The notes under the pieces: model-generated | The model's input: the letters and a program-made list of their open reading frames with translations, nothing else | Database searches by the model: none | What the model was told of the DNA's origin: nothing | Program-made: the position numbers and the translations under genes | Source: Streptomyces lavendofoliae | GTDB taxonomy: Bacteria; Actinomycetota; Actinomycetes; Streptomycetales; Streptomycetaceae | DNA length: 64,000 nt | NCBI RefSeq assembly: GCF_014649735.1 | Contig: NZ_BMTP01000008.1 | Location: 1 to 64,000, forward strand | Direction: 5' to 3' | In this document: one piece after another, positions 33,554 to 42,008 of the stretch | How the letters are laid out: each line of letters starts with the position of its first letter | How positions within the stretch are numbered: the stretch's first letter is position 1

Positions 33554-34990
33554 TCAGCCCAGCGAGGTCATCACGTGCTTGACGCGCGTGTAGTCCTCGA
33601 AGCCGTACGCCGAGAGGTCCTTGCCGTAGCCGGACTTCTTGAAGCCGCCGTGGGGCATCTCCGCGACCAGGGGGATGTGGGTGTTGATCCAGACGCAGCC
33701 GAAGTCCAGCGCCTTGGACATGCGCATCGCGCGGGCGTGGTCCTTGGTCCAGACGGAGGAGGCCAGGGCGTACTCGACGCCGTTGGCGTACTCCAGGGCC
33801 TGCTCCTCGTCGCGGAACGACTGGACGGTGATGACGGGGCCGAAGACCTCGTTCTGGATGATCTCGTCGTCCTGCTTGAGGCCGGACACGACGGTCGGGG
33901 CGTAGAAGTAGCCCTTGTCGCCGACCCGGTGGCCGCCCGCCTCGACCTTGGCGTGGGCGGGGAGGCGGTCGACGAAGCCGCTGACCTGCGCCAGCTGGTT
34001 GGCGTTGTTCAGCGGGCCGTACAGCACGTCCTCGTCGTCCGGCCGGCCGGTCTTCGTCTCGGACGCGGCCTTGGCGAGGGCGGCCACGAACTCGTCGTGG
34101 ATGGACTCGTGCACCAGGACACGGGTCGCGGCCGTACAGTCCTGGCCGGCGTTGAAGAAGCCCGCCACCGAGATGTCCTCGACGGCCTTGGCGATGTCGG
34201 TGTCCTCGAAGACGACGACCGGCGCCTTGCCGCCCAGCTCCAGGTGGACGCGCTTGACGTCCTTGGCGGCGGACTCGGCGACCTGCATGCCGGCGCGTAC
34301 CGAACCGGTGATGGAGGCCATCGCGGGGGTCGGGTGCTCGACCATGGCGCGGCCGGTCTCGCGGTCGCCGCAGATGACGTTGAAGACGCCCTTGGGGACG
34401 ATCGAGCCGATGATCTCGGCGATCAGCACGGTGGAGGCCGGGGTGGTGTCCGACGGCTTGAGCACGACCGTGTTGCCCGCGGCGAGCGCGGGGGCGAACT
34501 TCCACACGGCCATCATCATGGGGTAGTTCCACGGCGCGACCTGGGCACAGACGCCCACCGGCTCACGGCGGACGATGGAGGTCAGACCCTCCATGTACTC
34601 GCCGGCGGACTTGCCCTCCAGCATCCGGGCGGCACCCGCGAAGAACCGGATCTGGTCCACCATCGGCGGGACCTCTTCGGTGCGGGTCAGCTCGAGCGGC
34701 TTGCCGGTGTTCTCCGACTCGGCGGCGATGAGGTCCTCGGCGCGCTCCTCGAAGGCGTCGGCGATCTTCAGCAGCACCCTCTGGCGCTCGGCCGGCGTGG
34801 TGTCGCGCCACGCGGGGAAGGCGGCCGCGGCGGCCTCCATGGCGACGTCGACGTCGGCCTGGCCGGAGAGCGGAGAAGTGGCGTACACCTCGCCGGTGGC
34901 CGGGTTGACCACGTCGATGGTCCGTCCGTCGGCGGCGTCCCGGAACTCCCCGTTGATGTAGTTGCGCAGACGACGCAGCTCGGTGGTCAC
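33554..34990 (-). CDS. Gamma-aminobutyraldehyde dehydrogenase-type aldehyde dehydrogenase (second copy)
   Basis: The 478-residue enzyme has YINGEFRDAADGRTIDVVNP, QVAPWNYPMMMAVWKFAPA, SITGSVRAGMQVAE, the Glu block VHLELGGKAPVVVFEDTD, and catalytic Cys in NAGQDCTAATRVLV. NEVFGPVITVQSF is also present. It is close to the aldehyde dehydrogenase heading the pot operon, so both probably handle 4-aminobutyraldehyde or similar amino-aldehydes. The start is GTG 34990 after AGGAGGGG. It is divergent from an Lrp/AsnC regulator, and that regulator is coupled to an aminotransferase. Confidence 0.9.
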   Translation of the reverse strand: MTTELRRLRNYINGEFRDAADGRTIDVVNPATGEVYATSPLSGQADVDVAMEAAAAAFPAWRDTTPAERQRVLLKIADAFEERAEDLIAAESENTGKPLELTRTEEVPPMVDQIRFFAGAARMLEGKSAGEYMEGLTSIVRREPVGVCAQVAPWNYPMMMAVWKFAPALAAGNTVVLKPSDTTPASTVLIAEIIGSIVPKGVFNVICGDRETGRAMVEHPTPAMASITGSVRAGMQVAESAAKDVKRVHLELGGKAPVVVFEDTDIAKAVEDISVAGFFNAGQDCTAATRVLVHESIHDEFVAALAKAASETKTGRPDDEDVLYGPLNNANQLAQVSGFVDRLPAHAKVEAGGHRVGDKGYFYAPTVVSGLKQDDEIIQNEVFGPVITVQSFRDEEQALEYANGVEYALASSVWTKDHARAMRMSKALDFGCVWINTHIPLVAEMPHGGFKKSGYGKDLSAYGFEDYTRVKHVMTSLG

Positions 34991-35033
34991 TTGCCACCCC
35001 TCCTGTCGGTCTCGTGGTGCTCGGTGACTCAGG

Positions 35034-35050
35034 TGTCCACGTGGTGGACA
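35034..35050. promoter_or_regulatory. Inverted repeat between aldehyde dehydrogenase and Lrp/AsnC genes
   Basis: TGTCCAC and GTGGACA are separated by 3 nt, 44 bp before the aldehyde dehydrogenase start. The divergent Lrp/AsnC regulator is a natural candidate binder. The same gap also has an imperfect TCCGGA/ATCCGG pair around 35129-35157. Confidence 0.5.
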
Positions 35051-35177
35051 GGCCCACCCTAGTCGCTGAGGCGACGATTCCGACAGGGCCGACGTCCCAC
35101 AACTTCGGATTCAGTGGGATTAGATCTCCGGAACGACGGATTTCCTCGATCCGGGGTTGCGCGACTGACGAGACTCG

Positions 35178-35684
35178 GTGCACAGTGAAGACGTGGCCAG
35201 TCGAAGCGCAGACCCCAGGGCCGGGAACGGATCGTCACCGACGATCGATGCCGTATCCCTGGCGATCATCGAACAGCTCCAGGAGGACGGCCGCCGTCCG
35301 TACGCCGCCATCGGCAAGGCCGTGGGCCTGTCGGAGGCGGCCGTGCGGCAGCGCGTCCAGAAGCTCCTCGATCAGGGCGTCATGCAGATCGTCGCCGTCA
35401 CCGACCCCCTCACCGTCGGCTTCCGCCGTCAGGCGATGGTCGGCATCAACGTCGAGGGTGACGTGGAGCAGGTGGCGGACGCGGTGACGGCCATGGCCGA
35501 GTGCGAGTACGTGGTGATGACCGCGGGCTCCTTCGACCTGATGGTGGAGATCGTCTGCGAGGACGACGACCACCTCCTGGATGTGATCAACAAGCGCATC
35601 CGCACTCTCCCCGGCGTGCGCTCCACCGAGAGCTTCGTCTACCTCAAGCTCAAGAAGCAGACCTATATGTGGGGAACCCGATAG
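35178..35684 (+). CDS. Lrp/AsnC-family transcriptional regulator
   Basis: The 168-residue protein has an N-terminal HTH (AVSLAIIEQLQEDGRRPYAA, then IGKAVGLSEAAVRQRVQKLL) and a C-terminal RAM ligand-sensing domain (about 75-165, MVGINVEGDVEQVADAVTAM and VVMTAGSFDLMVEIVCED). The GTG start at 35178 has weak support, and the GTG at 35193 is an alternative. It is divergent from the aldehyde dehydrogenase and only 2 bp before the aminotransferase start, which suggests it regulates both in response to an amine or amino acid. Confidence 0.9.
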   Translation: MHSEDVASRSADPRAGNGSSPTIDAVSLAIIEQLQEDGRRPYAAIGKAVGLSEAAVRQRVQKLLDQGVMQIVAVTDPLTVGFRRQAMVGINVEGDVEQVADAVTAMAECEYVVMTAGSFDLMVEIVCEDDDHLLDVINKRIRTLPGVRSTESFVYLKLKKQTYMWGTR

Positions 35685-35686
35685 CC

Positions 35687-37048
35687 GTGAGCAAGGACCT
35701 CTCCAAGACCGCCTACGACCACCTGTGGATGCACTTCACCCGCATGTCGTCGTACGAGAACAGCCCCGTCCCGACCATCGTCCGCGGCGAGGGCACCTAC
35801 ATCTACGACGACAAGGGCAAGCGCTACCTCGACGGCCTCGCCGGCCTGTTCGTGGTCCAGGCCGGCCACGGCCGCACGGAGCTCGCCGAGACCGCCTACA
35901 AGCAGGCCCAGGAGCTCGCCTTCTTCCCGGTGTGGTCCTACGCCCACCCGAAGGCCGTCGAGCTGGCCGAGCGCATCGCGCACCACGCCCCCGGCGACCT
36001 GAACAAGGTGTTCTTCACCACCGGCGGCGGCGAGGCGGTCGAGACCGCCTGGAAGCTGGCGAAGCAGTACTTCAAGCTGGTGGGCAAGCCCACCAAGCAC
36101 AAGGTCATCTCCCGCGCGGTCGCCTACCACGGCACCCCGCAGGGCGCGCTGTCCATCACCGGCCTGCCGGGCCTGAAGGCCCCCTTCGAGCCGCTGGTCC
36201 CCGGCGCGCACAAGGTGGTCAACACCAACATCTACCGCGCGCCGATCTTCGGCGACGACCCGGAGGCCTACGGCCGCTGGTGCGCCGACCAGATCGAGCA
36301 GCAGATCCTCATGGAGGGCCCCGACACCGTCGCCGCGGTGTTCCTGGAGCCGGTGCAGAACGCCGGCGGCTGCTTCCCGCCGCCGCCCGGCTACTTCCAG
36401 CGCGTGCGCGAGATCTGCGACCAGTACGACGTGCTGCTCGTCTCCGACGAGGTCATCTGCGCCTTCGGCCGCCTCGGCACGATGTTCGCGTGCGACAAGT
36501 TCGACTACGTGCCGGACATGATCACCTGCGCCAAGGGCATGACCTCGGGCTACTCCCCGATCGGCGCCTGCATCATCTCCGACCGCCTGGCGGAGCCGTT
36601 CTACAAGGGTGACAACACCTTCCTGCACGGTTACACCTTCGGCGGCCACCCGGTCTCCGCCGCGGTGGGCCTCGCCAACCTCGACATCTTCGAGCGCGAG
36701 AACCTCAACCAGCACGTCCTGGACAACGAGGGCGCCTTCCGGGCCACGCTGGAGAAGCTGCACGACCTGCCGATCGTCGGCGACGTCCGCGGCAACGGCT
36801 ACTTCTACGGCATCGAGCTCGTCAAGGACAAGGTCACCAAGGAGTCGTTCGACGACGAGGAGACCGAGCGCGTCCTGTACGGCTACCTCAGCAAGGCGCT
36901 GTTCGACAACGGCCTGTACTGCCGTGCCGACGACCGCGGCGACCCGGTCGTCCAGCTGGCGCCGCCGCTGATCTCCGACCAGTCCACGTTCGACGAGATC
37001 GAGCAGATCCTCCGGGCCACCCTCACCGAGGCCTGGACGAAGCTGTGA
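35687..37048 (+). CDS. Class III PLP aminotransferase, probably diamine (putrescine)
   Basis: The 453-residue enzyme starts at GTG 35687, 2 bp after the regulator stop. Blocks include GKRYLDGLAGLFVVQAGHG, TTGGGEAVETAWKLAKQY, AVAYHGTPQGALSITG, FLEPVQNAGGCFPPPPGYF, SDEVICAFGRLG and ITCAKGMTSGYSPIGA with the PLP Lys. This pattern fits the omega-amino acid/diamine transaminase group. Together with the divergent aldehyde dehydrogenase it would convert putrescine to GABA through 4-aminobutyraldehyde. Substrate is inferred from context. Confidence 0.85.
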   Translation: MSKDLSKTAYDHLWMHFTRMSSYENSPVPTIVRGEGTYIYDDKGKRYLDGLAGLFVVQAGHGRTELAETAYKQAQELAFFPVWSYAHPKAVELAERIAHHAPGDLNKVFFTTGGGEAVETAWKLAKQYFKLVGKPTKHKVISRAVAYHGTPQGALSITGLPGLKAPFEPLVPGAHKVVNTNIYRAPIFGDDPEAYGRWCADQIEQQILMEGPDTVAAVFLEPVQNAGGCFPPPPGYFQRVREICDQYDVLLVSDEVICAFGRLGTMFACDKFDYVPDMITCAKGMTSGYSPIGACIISDRLAEPFYKGDNTFLHGYTFGGHPVSAAVGLANLDIFERENLNQHVLDNEGAFRATLEKLHDLPIVGDVRGNGYFYGIELVKDKVTKESFDDEETERVLYGYLSKALFDNGLYCRADDRGDPVVQLAPPLISDQSTFDEIEQILRATLTEAWTKL

Positions 37049-37082
37049 CCCTCGGCGTGATCGTCCGATCGTAGGCTGAACG

Positions 37083-37129
37083 CGGCCCGGGTCCTGCCCC
37101 ATCCGAGTGAGATGGGCGGACCCGGGCCG
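37083..37129 (+). terminator. Terminator after the aminotransferase gene
   Basis: A perfect 12-bp stem (37083-37094 with 37118-37129) encloses a shorter CCCAT/ATGGG pair, 35 bp after the stop. A TGTCCGGACA palindrome follows at 37135-37144. Confidence 0.65.
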
Positions 37130-37200
37130 TGTGCTGTCCGGACAGCCGCCTCGCCAATACCTACGGTTCCTGTGACCGATCCGCCCTACCATCGTTCCGC

Positions 37201-37230
37201 CGTACGGGGGAACAACGTACGGGGAAACGA
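37201..37230. repeat. Two tandem 15-bp units before the ABC ATPase gene
   Basis: CGTACGGGGGAACAA is followed directly by CGTACGGGGAAACGA. The pair lies 31 bp before the ABC ATPase ATG, likely around its promoter or leader, and may be a direct-repeat binding site. Confidence 0.4.
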
Positions 37231-37260
37231 CACATCAGAACCGATACCGAGGTGTACGCC

Positions 37261-37989
37261 ATGGTGGCCCCGCCGGACAACGACGTGCTCTGGGCACGCG
37301 CCCTGCACCACTCCCACAACGGCTCCCCCGCGCTCCAAGGCGTCTCCCTCGGCGTGCGCGAGGGCGAGATCCTCGCGGTCAGCGGACCGCGCGGCAGCGG
37401 CAAGACGACACTCCTGCGCTGCCTGTCCGGCCGGCTCGTCCCCCGCGAGGGCGAGGTCTGGTTCAACAGCGCCCCCGTGCACACCATGACCCCGCTCCAG
37501 CGCGAGCGGCTGCGCCGCGACCGGTTCGGCTGGATCGGCCCCAAGCCCGGCCTCGTCCCCGAGCTGACCGCCTGGGAGAACACCGCCCTGCCGCTGATGC
37601 TGCGCGGCACCTCCCGCCGCGCCGCCAAGGCCGCGGCCCTCGACTGGCTGGAGCGCCTCGACGCCGGCGACTGCGCGCGCCTGCGCCCGCGCGCCCTCCC
37701 CCAGGCTCAGCGCCAGCGCGTCGCCATCGCCCGCGCCCTGGTGACCATGCCGTCGCTGCTCTTCGCCGACGAGCCGACGGCGCCCCTCCACCGGGCCGAC
37801 GGCGCCCAGGTGCTGCGCACCCTGACCGCCGCCGCCCGCTCGCACCGGATCACCGTCCTGCTCGCCACGCACGACCCCGAGGTCGCGGCGCTCGCCGACC
37901 GCACGGCGCACCTGCTCGACGGCCGACGGATCAACTCCGTCCACCTCAACGGAGCGGAGGGCCGCGACGCGTGCTCGCTCTCCGTCTAG
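37261..37989 (+). CDS. ABC transporter ATP-binding protein, MacB/LolD-like, with degenerate signature
   Basis: The 242-residue ATPase has Walker A GPRGSGKTTLL, Walker B PSLLFADEPTAPL and H-loop LLATHDPEVAALAD. The usual LSGGQ signature reads LPQAQRQRVAIARAL, so the Ser-Gly-Gly is lost although the rest of the helix is kept. The first start with support is ATG 37261, after GAGGTG. It overlaps the downstream membrane-protein gene by 19 bp, so the two make one exporter. The signature change could lower ATP turnover. Confidence 0.82.
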   Translation: MVAPPDNDVLWARALHHSHNGSPALQGVSLGVREGEILAVSGPRGSGKTTLLRCLSGRLVPREGEVWFNSAPVHTMTPLQRERLRRDRFGWIGPKPGLVPELTAWENTALPLMLRGTSRRAAKAAALDWLERLDAGDCARLRPRALPQAQRQRVAIARALVTMPSLLFADEPTAPLHRADGAQVLRTLTAAARSHRITVLLATHDPEVAALADRTAHLLDGRRINSVHLNGAEGRDACSLSV

Positions 37990-39143
37990 CCCGCGGCGCC
38001 CACCCCCTGGTGCTGCTGCGCCGGCTGCTCGTCGCCGCCGCGTCGGCCGGGGTCGGCTTCCTGCTGCTGTGCACCCTCGGGTACGCGGTCGGGCACCCCG
38101 GCGAGTCGCAGGCGGCCCTGACCCGCCTGGCCTGGTGCGCCCTGCCGCTCGCCGCCACCGTGCACTTCGCGGTCGCCGTCGCCCGGACCGACCCGGCCAC
38201 CCGGCCGCGCCCCGGGCTGTCGGCGATCGGCCTGGGCCCCACCCGGCTCGCCGCGGTCGCCGCCGCGTCCACCGCCGTGTCCTGCTCGCTCGGCTCGGCG
38301 GTCGCCCTGCTCGTCTTCCTCCACCTGCGCGGTGACCTCACCGGCCTGCCGTTCGACGGGGCCTCCGCCGAGCTGCTGGGCGCGGGCCGGCCGCTGCCGG
38401 TGGCGGGCGCGCTGACGCTGCTGGCGGTCGTGCCGGTCGTCGCGTCCACGTCCGCCGCCCTGACGCTGCGGCCCCGCCGCAGGGCCGTCCTGGACGACGA
38501 CCCCGACACCGCCGAGCCCGCGGCCGCGGCCCCGCCGAGCGGACTGCCCTGGGGCGTGGCGCTGGTCGCGCTGGGCGTGGCGGTCGAGATGTACGCCTCC
38601 CGGGGCCGGGGCGGTGGCGCCGCGGCGCTGCCGCTGCCGGGCGGCCTGGGCGGCGGACCGGTGGGCGTGCTGGCCGGCTGGACGCTCACCGCGGTGGGCC
38701 TCGCCGTCGCGGGACCGGGGCTCACGCACCTGACCGGGCGGCTGCTCCAGGCGTTCCGCCCCGGGGTCACCCGCCTGCTCGCGGGCCGCGCGCTGATGGA
38801 CGAGGCGCGGCGCATCGGCCGCCCGCTGGGCGTGGCGTGCGCGGTGGCCTCGGCGACCATCGGCGCGACGACCCTGTACGGGCCGGGCGGCGCCCAGCCG
38901 TTCGGGCCGCTGACGGGGCTGGGCGCGGCGCTGGTCATGACGTGCACCACGGCGACGCTGCTGACGGCGGCGCTGGAGTCCCGGCAGACCCGCGTCTCCA
39001 CGAAGGACGCCCTGCTGCGGCTGGGCGCCTCGGCCTCCATGCTCCGGCTGGCCGTGACCGTGCGGGCCCTGGCGCTGCTGGCCGTGTTCGCGCCCCTGAC
39101 GTGGGCGGTCGCCGAACTGGCGGCGCTGCCGCTGCGACGGTAG
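37971..39143 (+). CDS. Membrane protein partner of the ABC ATPase (FtsX-like permease)
   Basis: The 390-residue protein has about eight to ten hydrophobic segments and a GTG start inside the ATPase gene. Late blocks such as LLAGRALMDEARRIGRPLGV and STKDALLRLGASASMLRLAV resemble FtsX-like permeases in which a cytosolic loop meets the ATPase. A clear MacB-type outer domain is lacking. Exported substrate is unknown. Confidence 0.7.
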   Translation: MLALRLARGAHPLVLLRRLLVAAASAGVGFLLLCTLGYAVGHPGESQAALTRLAWCALPLAATVHFAVAVARTDPATRPRPGLSAIGLGPTRLAAVAAASTAVSCSLGSAVALLVFLHLRGDLTGLPFDGASAELLGAGRPLPVAGALTLLAVVPVVASTSAALTLRPRRRAVLDDDPDTAEPAAAAPPSGLPWGVALVALGVAVEMYASRGRGGGAAALPLPGGLGGGPVGVLAGWTLTAVGLAVAGPGLTHLTGRLLQAFRPGVTRLLAGRALMDEARRIGRPLGVACAVASATIGATTLYGPGGAQPFGPLTGLGAALVMTCTTATLLTAALESRQTRVSTKDALLRLGASASMLRLAVTVRALALLAVFAPLTWAVAELAALPLRR

Positions 39144-39288
39144 GACGCGACGGCCACGATCCGGCCGCGCCCCGGAGAACCGTTCCTTCCGGGCGCGCGC
39201 AAGGGTCGGGCCGGTCCGCCGGCGGGTTTGGGCCCGGTCGCCGCACCGGGGCCGTGGCGGTCCGCCGGGGGGTGGCTATCGTGGCGGC

Positions 39289-40404
39289 ATGGCGCACACA
39301 CCCCGGCACGGCCACGACCGCGAGATAGAGACGCTCCAGGAGTTCGACGAGGTGGCCGCGCGCGGCAGCCTCGTCGGGTACCGGCTCCAGGCCGTCGACC
39401 TGGCGGAGCGTACGGGCGCACTGCTCGCCCTGCCCGTGACGGGTGCCGTCTTCCTCGGCTGCCGCATGGCGCCGGAGGCCGCGGCGAAGGCGCGGGCCGA
39501 GGGGGCGCTCGTCTTCCCGCCCCTGCCCGACCTGCCGTTCGACCCGTACCGGGGGCTGCTGTACTCCCCCGACGAGCTGTTCGCCGGCCTCGCCGAGCAG
39601 GGGTACGCCGGGACGCCGGACGCGCTCGCGTACGCCTGGTTCCAGCGGACGAAGGCGGACGGCGACATCTTCGGCTCCATGCTGCGGGCCGTGCACGACG
39701 ACGCCGTCTCCGACGCGCTGGACGAGCACCTCGCCGGGGCGCGTGTGGTCGGGGTGATGGGCGGCCACGCCATGGCGCGCGGCACGGACGCGTACACCGG
39801 TGCCGCCCGACTGGGCCGCGGCCTCGCCCGCGCCGGGCTGACCGTCGCGACGGGCGGCGGGCCCGGCGCCATGGAGGCGGCCAACCTGGGCGCGTACGCC
39901 GCGCCGTACGACGACGCCATGCTGGAGGAGGCGCTGCTGCTGCTCGGCAAGGAGCCGTCGTTCGTGCCGTCCGTGGGCGCCTGGGCGCGAGCGGCCTTCG
40001 ACGTCCGGTCCCGCTGGCCCGGGGGCGGCGACTCGGTGGGCATCCCGACCTGGTTCTACGGCCACGAGCCGCCGAACACGTTCGCGTCCCACATCGCGAA
40101 GTACTTCGCCAACGCCACCCGTGAGGACGGTCTGCTGGCCCGCTGCAACGCGGGCGTCGTCTTCCTCCCCGGCGCGGCCGGCACCGTGCAGGAGGTCTTC
40201 GACAACGCGACCCCCAACTACTACGAGTCGCGCGGCGAGCCGACCCCCATGGTCCTGGTCGACCGGCACCACTGGACCGAGCACCTGCCGGCCTGGCCGC
40301 TGCTCCGGTCGCTCGCGGCCGGCCGCTCCATGGAGAGCCGCATCGCCCTGGTCGACGACGTGGCCGAGGTTCCCGAGGCGCTGCGCCGGCTCGCCGGGCG
40401 CTGA
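39289..40404 (+). CDS. LOG-family (lysine decarboxylase-like) Rossmann protein, long form
   Basis: The 371-residue protein has the LOG motif set: GVMGGHAMARGTDAY near residue 150, TGGGPGAMEAANLGAYA and LPGAAGTVQEVFDN. LOG enzymes release cytokinin-like bases from nucleoside 5'-monophosphates. The copy has about 145 extra N-terminal residues with no clear domain (FPPLPDLPFDPYRG, FQRTKADGDIFGSML) and an insert in the core, so it belongs to a larger actinobacterial relative. ATG 39289 is used. It stands alone between unrelated genes. Confidence 0.75.
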   Translation: MAHTPRHGHDREIETLQEFDEVAARGSLVGYRLQAVDLAERTGALLALPVTGAVFLGCRMAPEAAAKARAEGALVFPPLPDLPFDPYRGLLYSPDELFAGLAEQGYAGTPDALAYAWFQRTKADGDIFGSMLRAVHDDAVSDALDEHLAGARVVGVMGGHAMARGTDAYTGAARLGRGLARAGLTVATGGGPGAMEAANLGAYAAPYDDAMLEEALLLLGKEPSFVPSVGAWARAAFDVRSRWPGGGDSVGIPTWFYGHEPPNTFASHIAKYFANATREDGLLARCNAGVVFLPGAAGTVQEVFDNATPNYYESRGEPTPMVLVDRHHWTEHLPAWPLLRSLAAGRSMESRIALVDDVAEVPEALRRLAGR

Positions 40405-40548
40405 CGCCTGTCGCGCGGCGCTCGCGCCGCCCCCCTCCATGAAGCCGGATGGCCCACCAGGCGGGCGCGGCCCGCGGGGCCGCCCGATGCTGGGCCCTGA
40501 GCCGCCCGGCGCGTGCCGGGCGCCAACGAGCCCAGGAGGTACGCCGGT

Positions 40549-41745
40549 ATGCGCGCAGCGCCCACCCACCGCGGACGACGGTTCCGCACCCGACGCGGAC
40601 TCGCCACCGCCCTGATCGCGGCCGGGGCGTGTGCCGCCGGCCTGCTCGCCGGACCCGCGCAGGCCGAGGGGCAGCGCCCCGACGTCCGCGGCGACCGGGA
40701 GCTGCGGAACGCCCTGGAGGAGCTGGTACGGCTGCCGGGCGGTCCTCCCGGCGCGATCGCCGTGCTCCAGCGGGACCGGGACGTGCGGGTGTACCGGGCC
40801 GGGGTGGCCGACGTGGAGTCCGGACGGCCGCCGCGGCCCGGCGACCACATGCGCCTGGCCAGCGTCTCCAAGGCGTACAGCGGCGCCGTGGCGCTCCAGC
40901 TCGTGGACCGCGGTCAACTGCGGCTCGGCGACACGATCGGCAAGCGGCTGCCGTGGCTGCCCGCCGCCTGGCACAAGGTGACCCTCCGCCATCTGCTCCA
41001 GCACACCAGCGGGCTGCCGGACTACACCGAGGACCCGGTTTTCCAGGAACGGTTCGCGTCCGACCCCCGCCGTGAGTTCGACCCGCACACCCTGCTGGAC
41101 TTCGTCGCCGGCCAGCCGCTGCTGTTCCCGCCGGGGTCCCGCTACCGCTACGACAACTCCGACAACGTCGCCGTCGCCCTGATGGCGGAGGCGGCGACGG
41201 GACTCCCGTACGAGGAGCTGCTCCGCCGGCTGGTGTACCGCCCGCTCGGCCTGCGCAACACCAGCCTGCCCCGAGGCCACCTGCTCCCCCAGCCCTACCT
41301 GCACGGCTACGCGGTCGTACCGGGACAGCGGCCGGAGGACGTCAGCACCGCCTTCGGCGTGTCGGCCCTGTGGGCCTCGGGCGGGATGGTCGCCACCCCG
41401 AACGACCTCAACGCCTTCATGCGCGCCTACGCGGGCGGCCGGCTCCTGTCGAAGGAGACCCGGAAGCAGCAGACCAAGTGGATCCCGGGCTCCTCGGTGA
41501 ACCCCGGTCCTGGCCGCAACGAGGCCGGCCTCGCGCTGTTCCGGTACACCACCCGCTGCGGCGCCGTCCTCGGCCACACGGGCACCATGGCGGGCTACAG
41601 CCAGCTCGCCGCCGCCACACCCGACGGCAAGCGCTCGATGACCTTCACCCTCGACACCCAGGTCTCCCAGCAGGCGACGCCGGAGCTTCTGGCCAGGATG
41701 CGCGCGGTCCAGGAGGACTTCGTCTGCGCGCTGCTCCGCCGCTGA
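40549..41745 (+). CDS. Secreted serine hydrolase, beta-lactamase class C/D-Ala-D-Ala carboxypeptidase family
   Basis: The 398-residue protein has a signal peptide (about 1-39, with RTRRGLATALIAAGACAAG and a cut after PAQA), the active SVSK motif at Ser105-Lys108, RYRYDNSDN as the Tyr-x-Asn motif, and GHTGTMAGYS in place of KTG. These fit the R61-like DD-peptidase/esterase group. The ATG has AGGAGGT 8 nt upstream. It may act on cell-wall peptides or other amides or esters. It is alone, with a heptamer repeat after its stop. Confidence 0.88.
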   Translation: MRAAPTHRGRRFRTRRGLATALIAAGACAAGLLAGPAQAEGQRPDVRGDRELRNALEELVRLPGGPPGAIAVLQRDRDVRVYRAGVADVESGRPPRPGDHMRLASVSKAYSGAVALQLVDRGQLRLGDTIGKRLPWLPAAWHKVTLRHLLQHTSGLPDYTEDPVFQERFASDPRREFDPHTLLDFVAGQPLLFPPGSRYRYDNSDNVAVALMAEAATGLPYEELLRRLVYRPLGLRNTSLPRGHLLPQPYLHGYAVVPGQRPEDVSTAFGVSALWASGGMVATPNDLNAFMRAYAGGRLLSKETRKQQTKWIPGSSVNPGPGRNEAGLALFRYTTRCGAVLGHTGTMAGYSQLAAATPDGKRSMTFTLDTQVSQQATPELLARMRAVQEDFVCALLRR

Positions 41746-41746
41746 C

Positions 41747-41774
41747 GTCACCGGTCACCGGTCACCGGTCACCG
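41747..41774. repeat. Four tandem copies of a 7-bp unit
   Basis: GTCACCG is repeated four times without interruption, starting 2 bp past the serine hydrolase stop. It is in noncoding DNA. The rest of the 263-bp gap (41746-42008) holds no gene I can support; the next start is at 42009. Confidence 0.85.
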
Positions 41775-42008
41775 GCCGCCGACTCGGCCACGGCCTTCCG
41801 GACGGCGCGGCGGACGTGTGACGCGCTTCAGCCCGCCCGCCCACCCGCCGGGGCACCGGGTGCGCGGGCGGCCGTGCCCCTTGCCCGTGTGCCGCCCCGC
41901 GACTCCTCCTCCCCCGCCGTTTCGGCGATGCCCGAGGCAACGCCCCGGCCCGTTCTCCCGTCTGGCAGACGTACGACGTACACAGCTGACCGACGAACGG
42001 AGCCGGAC

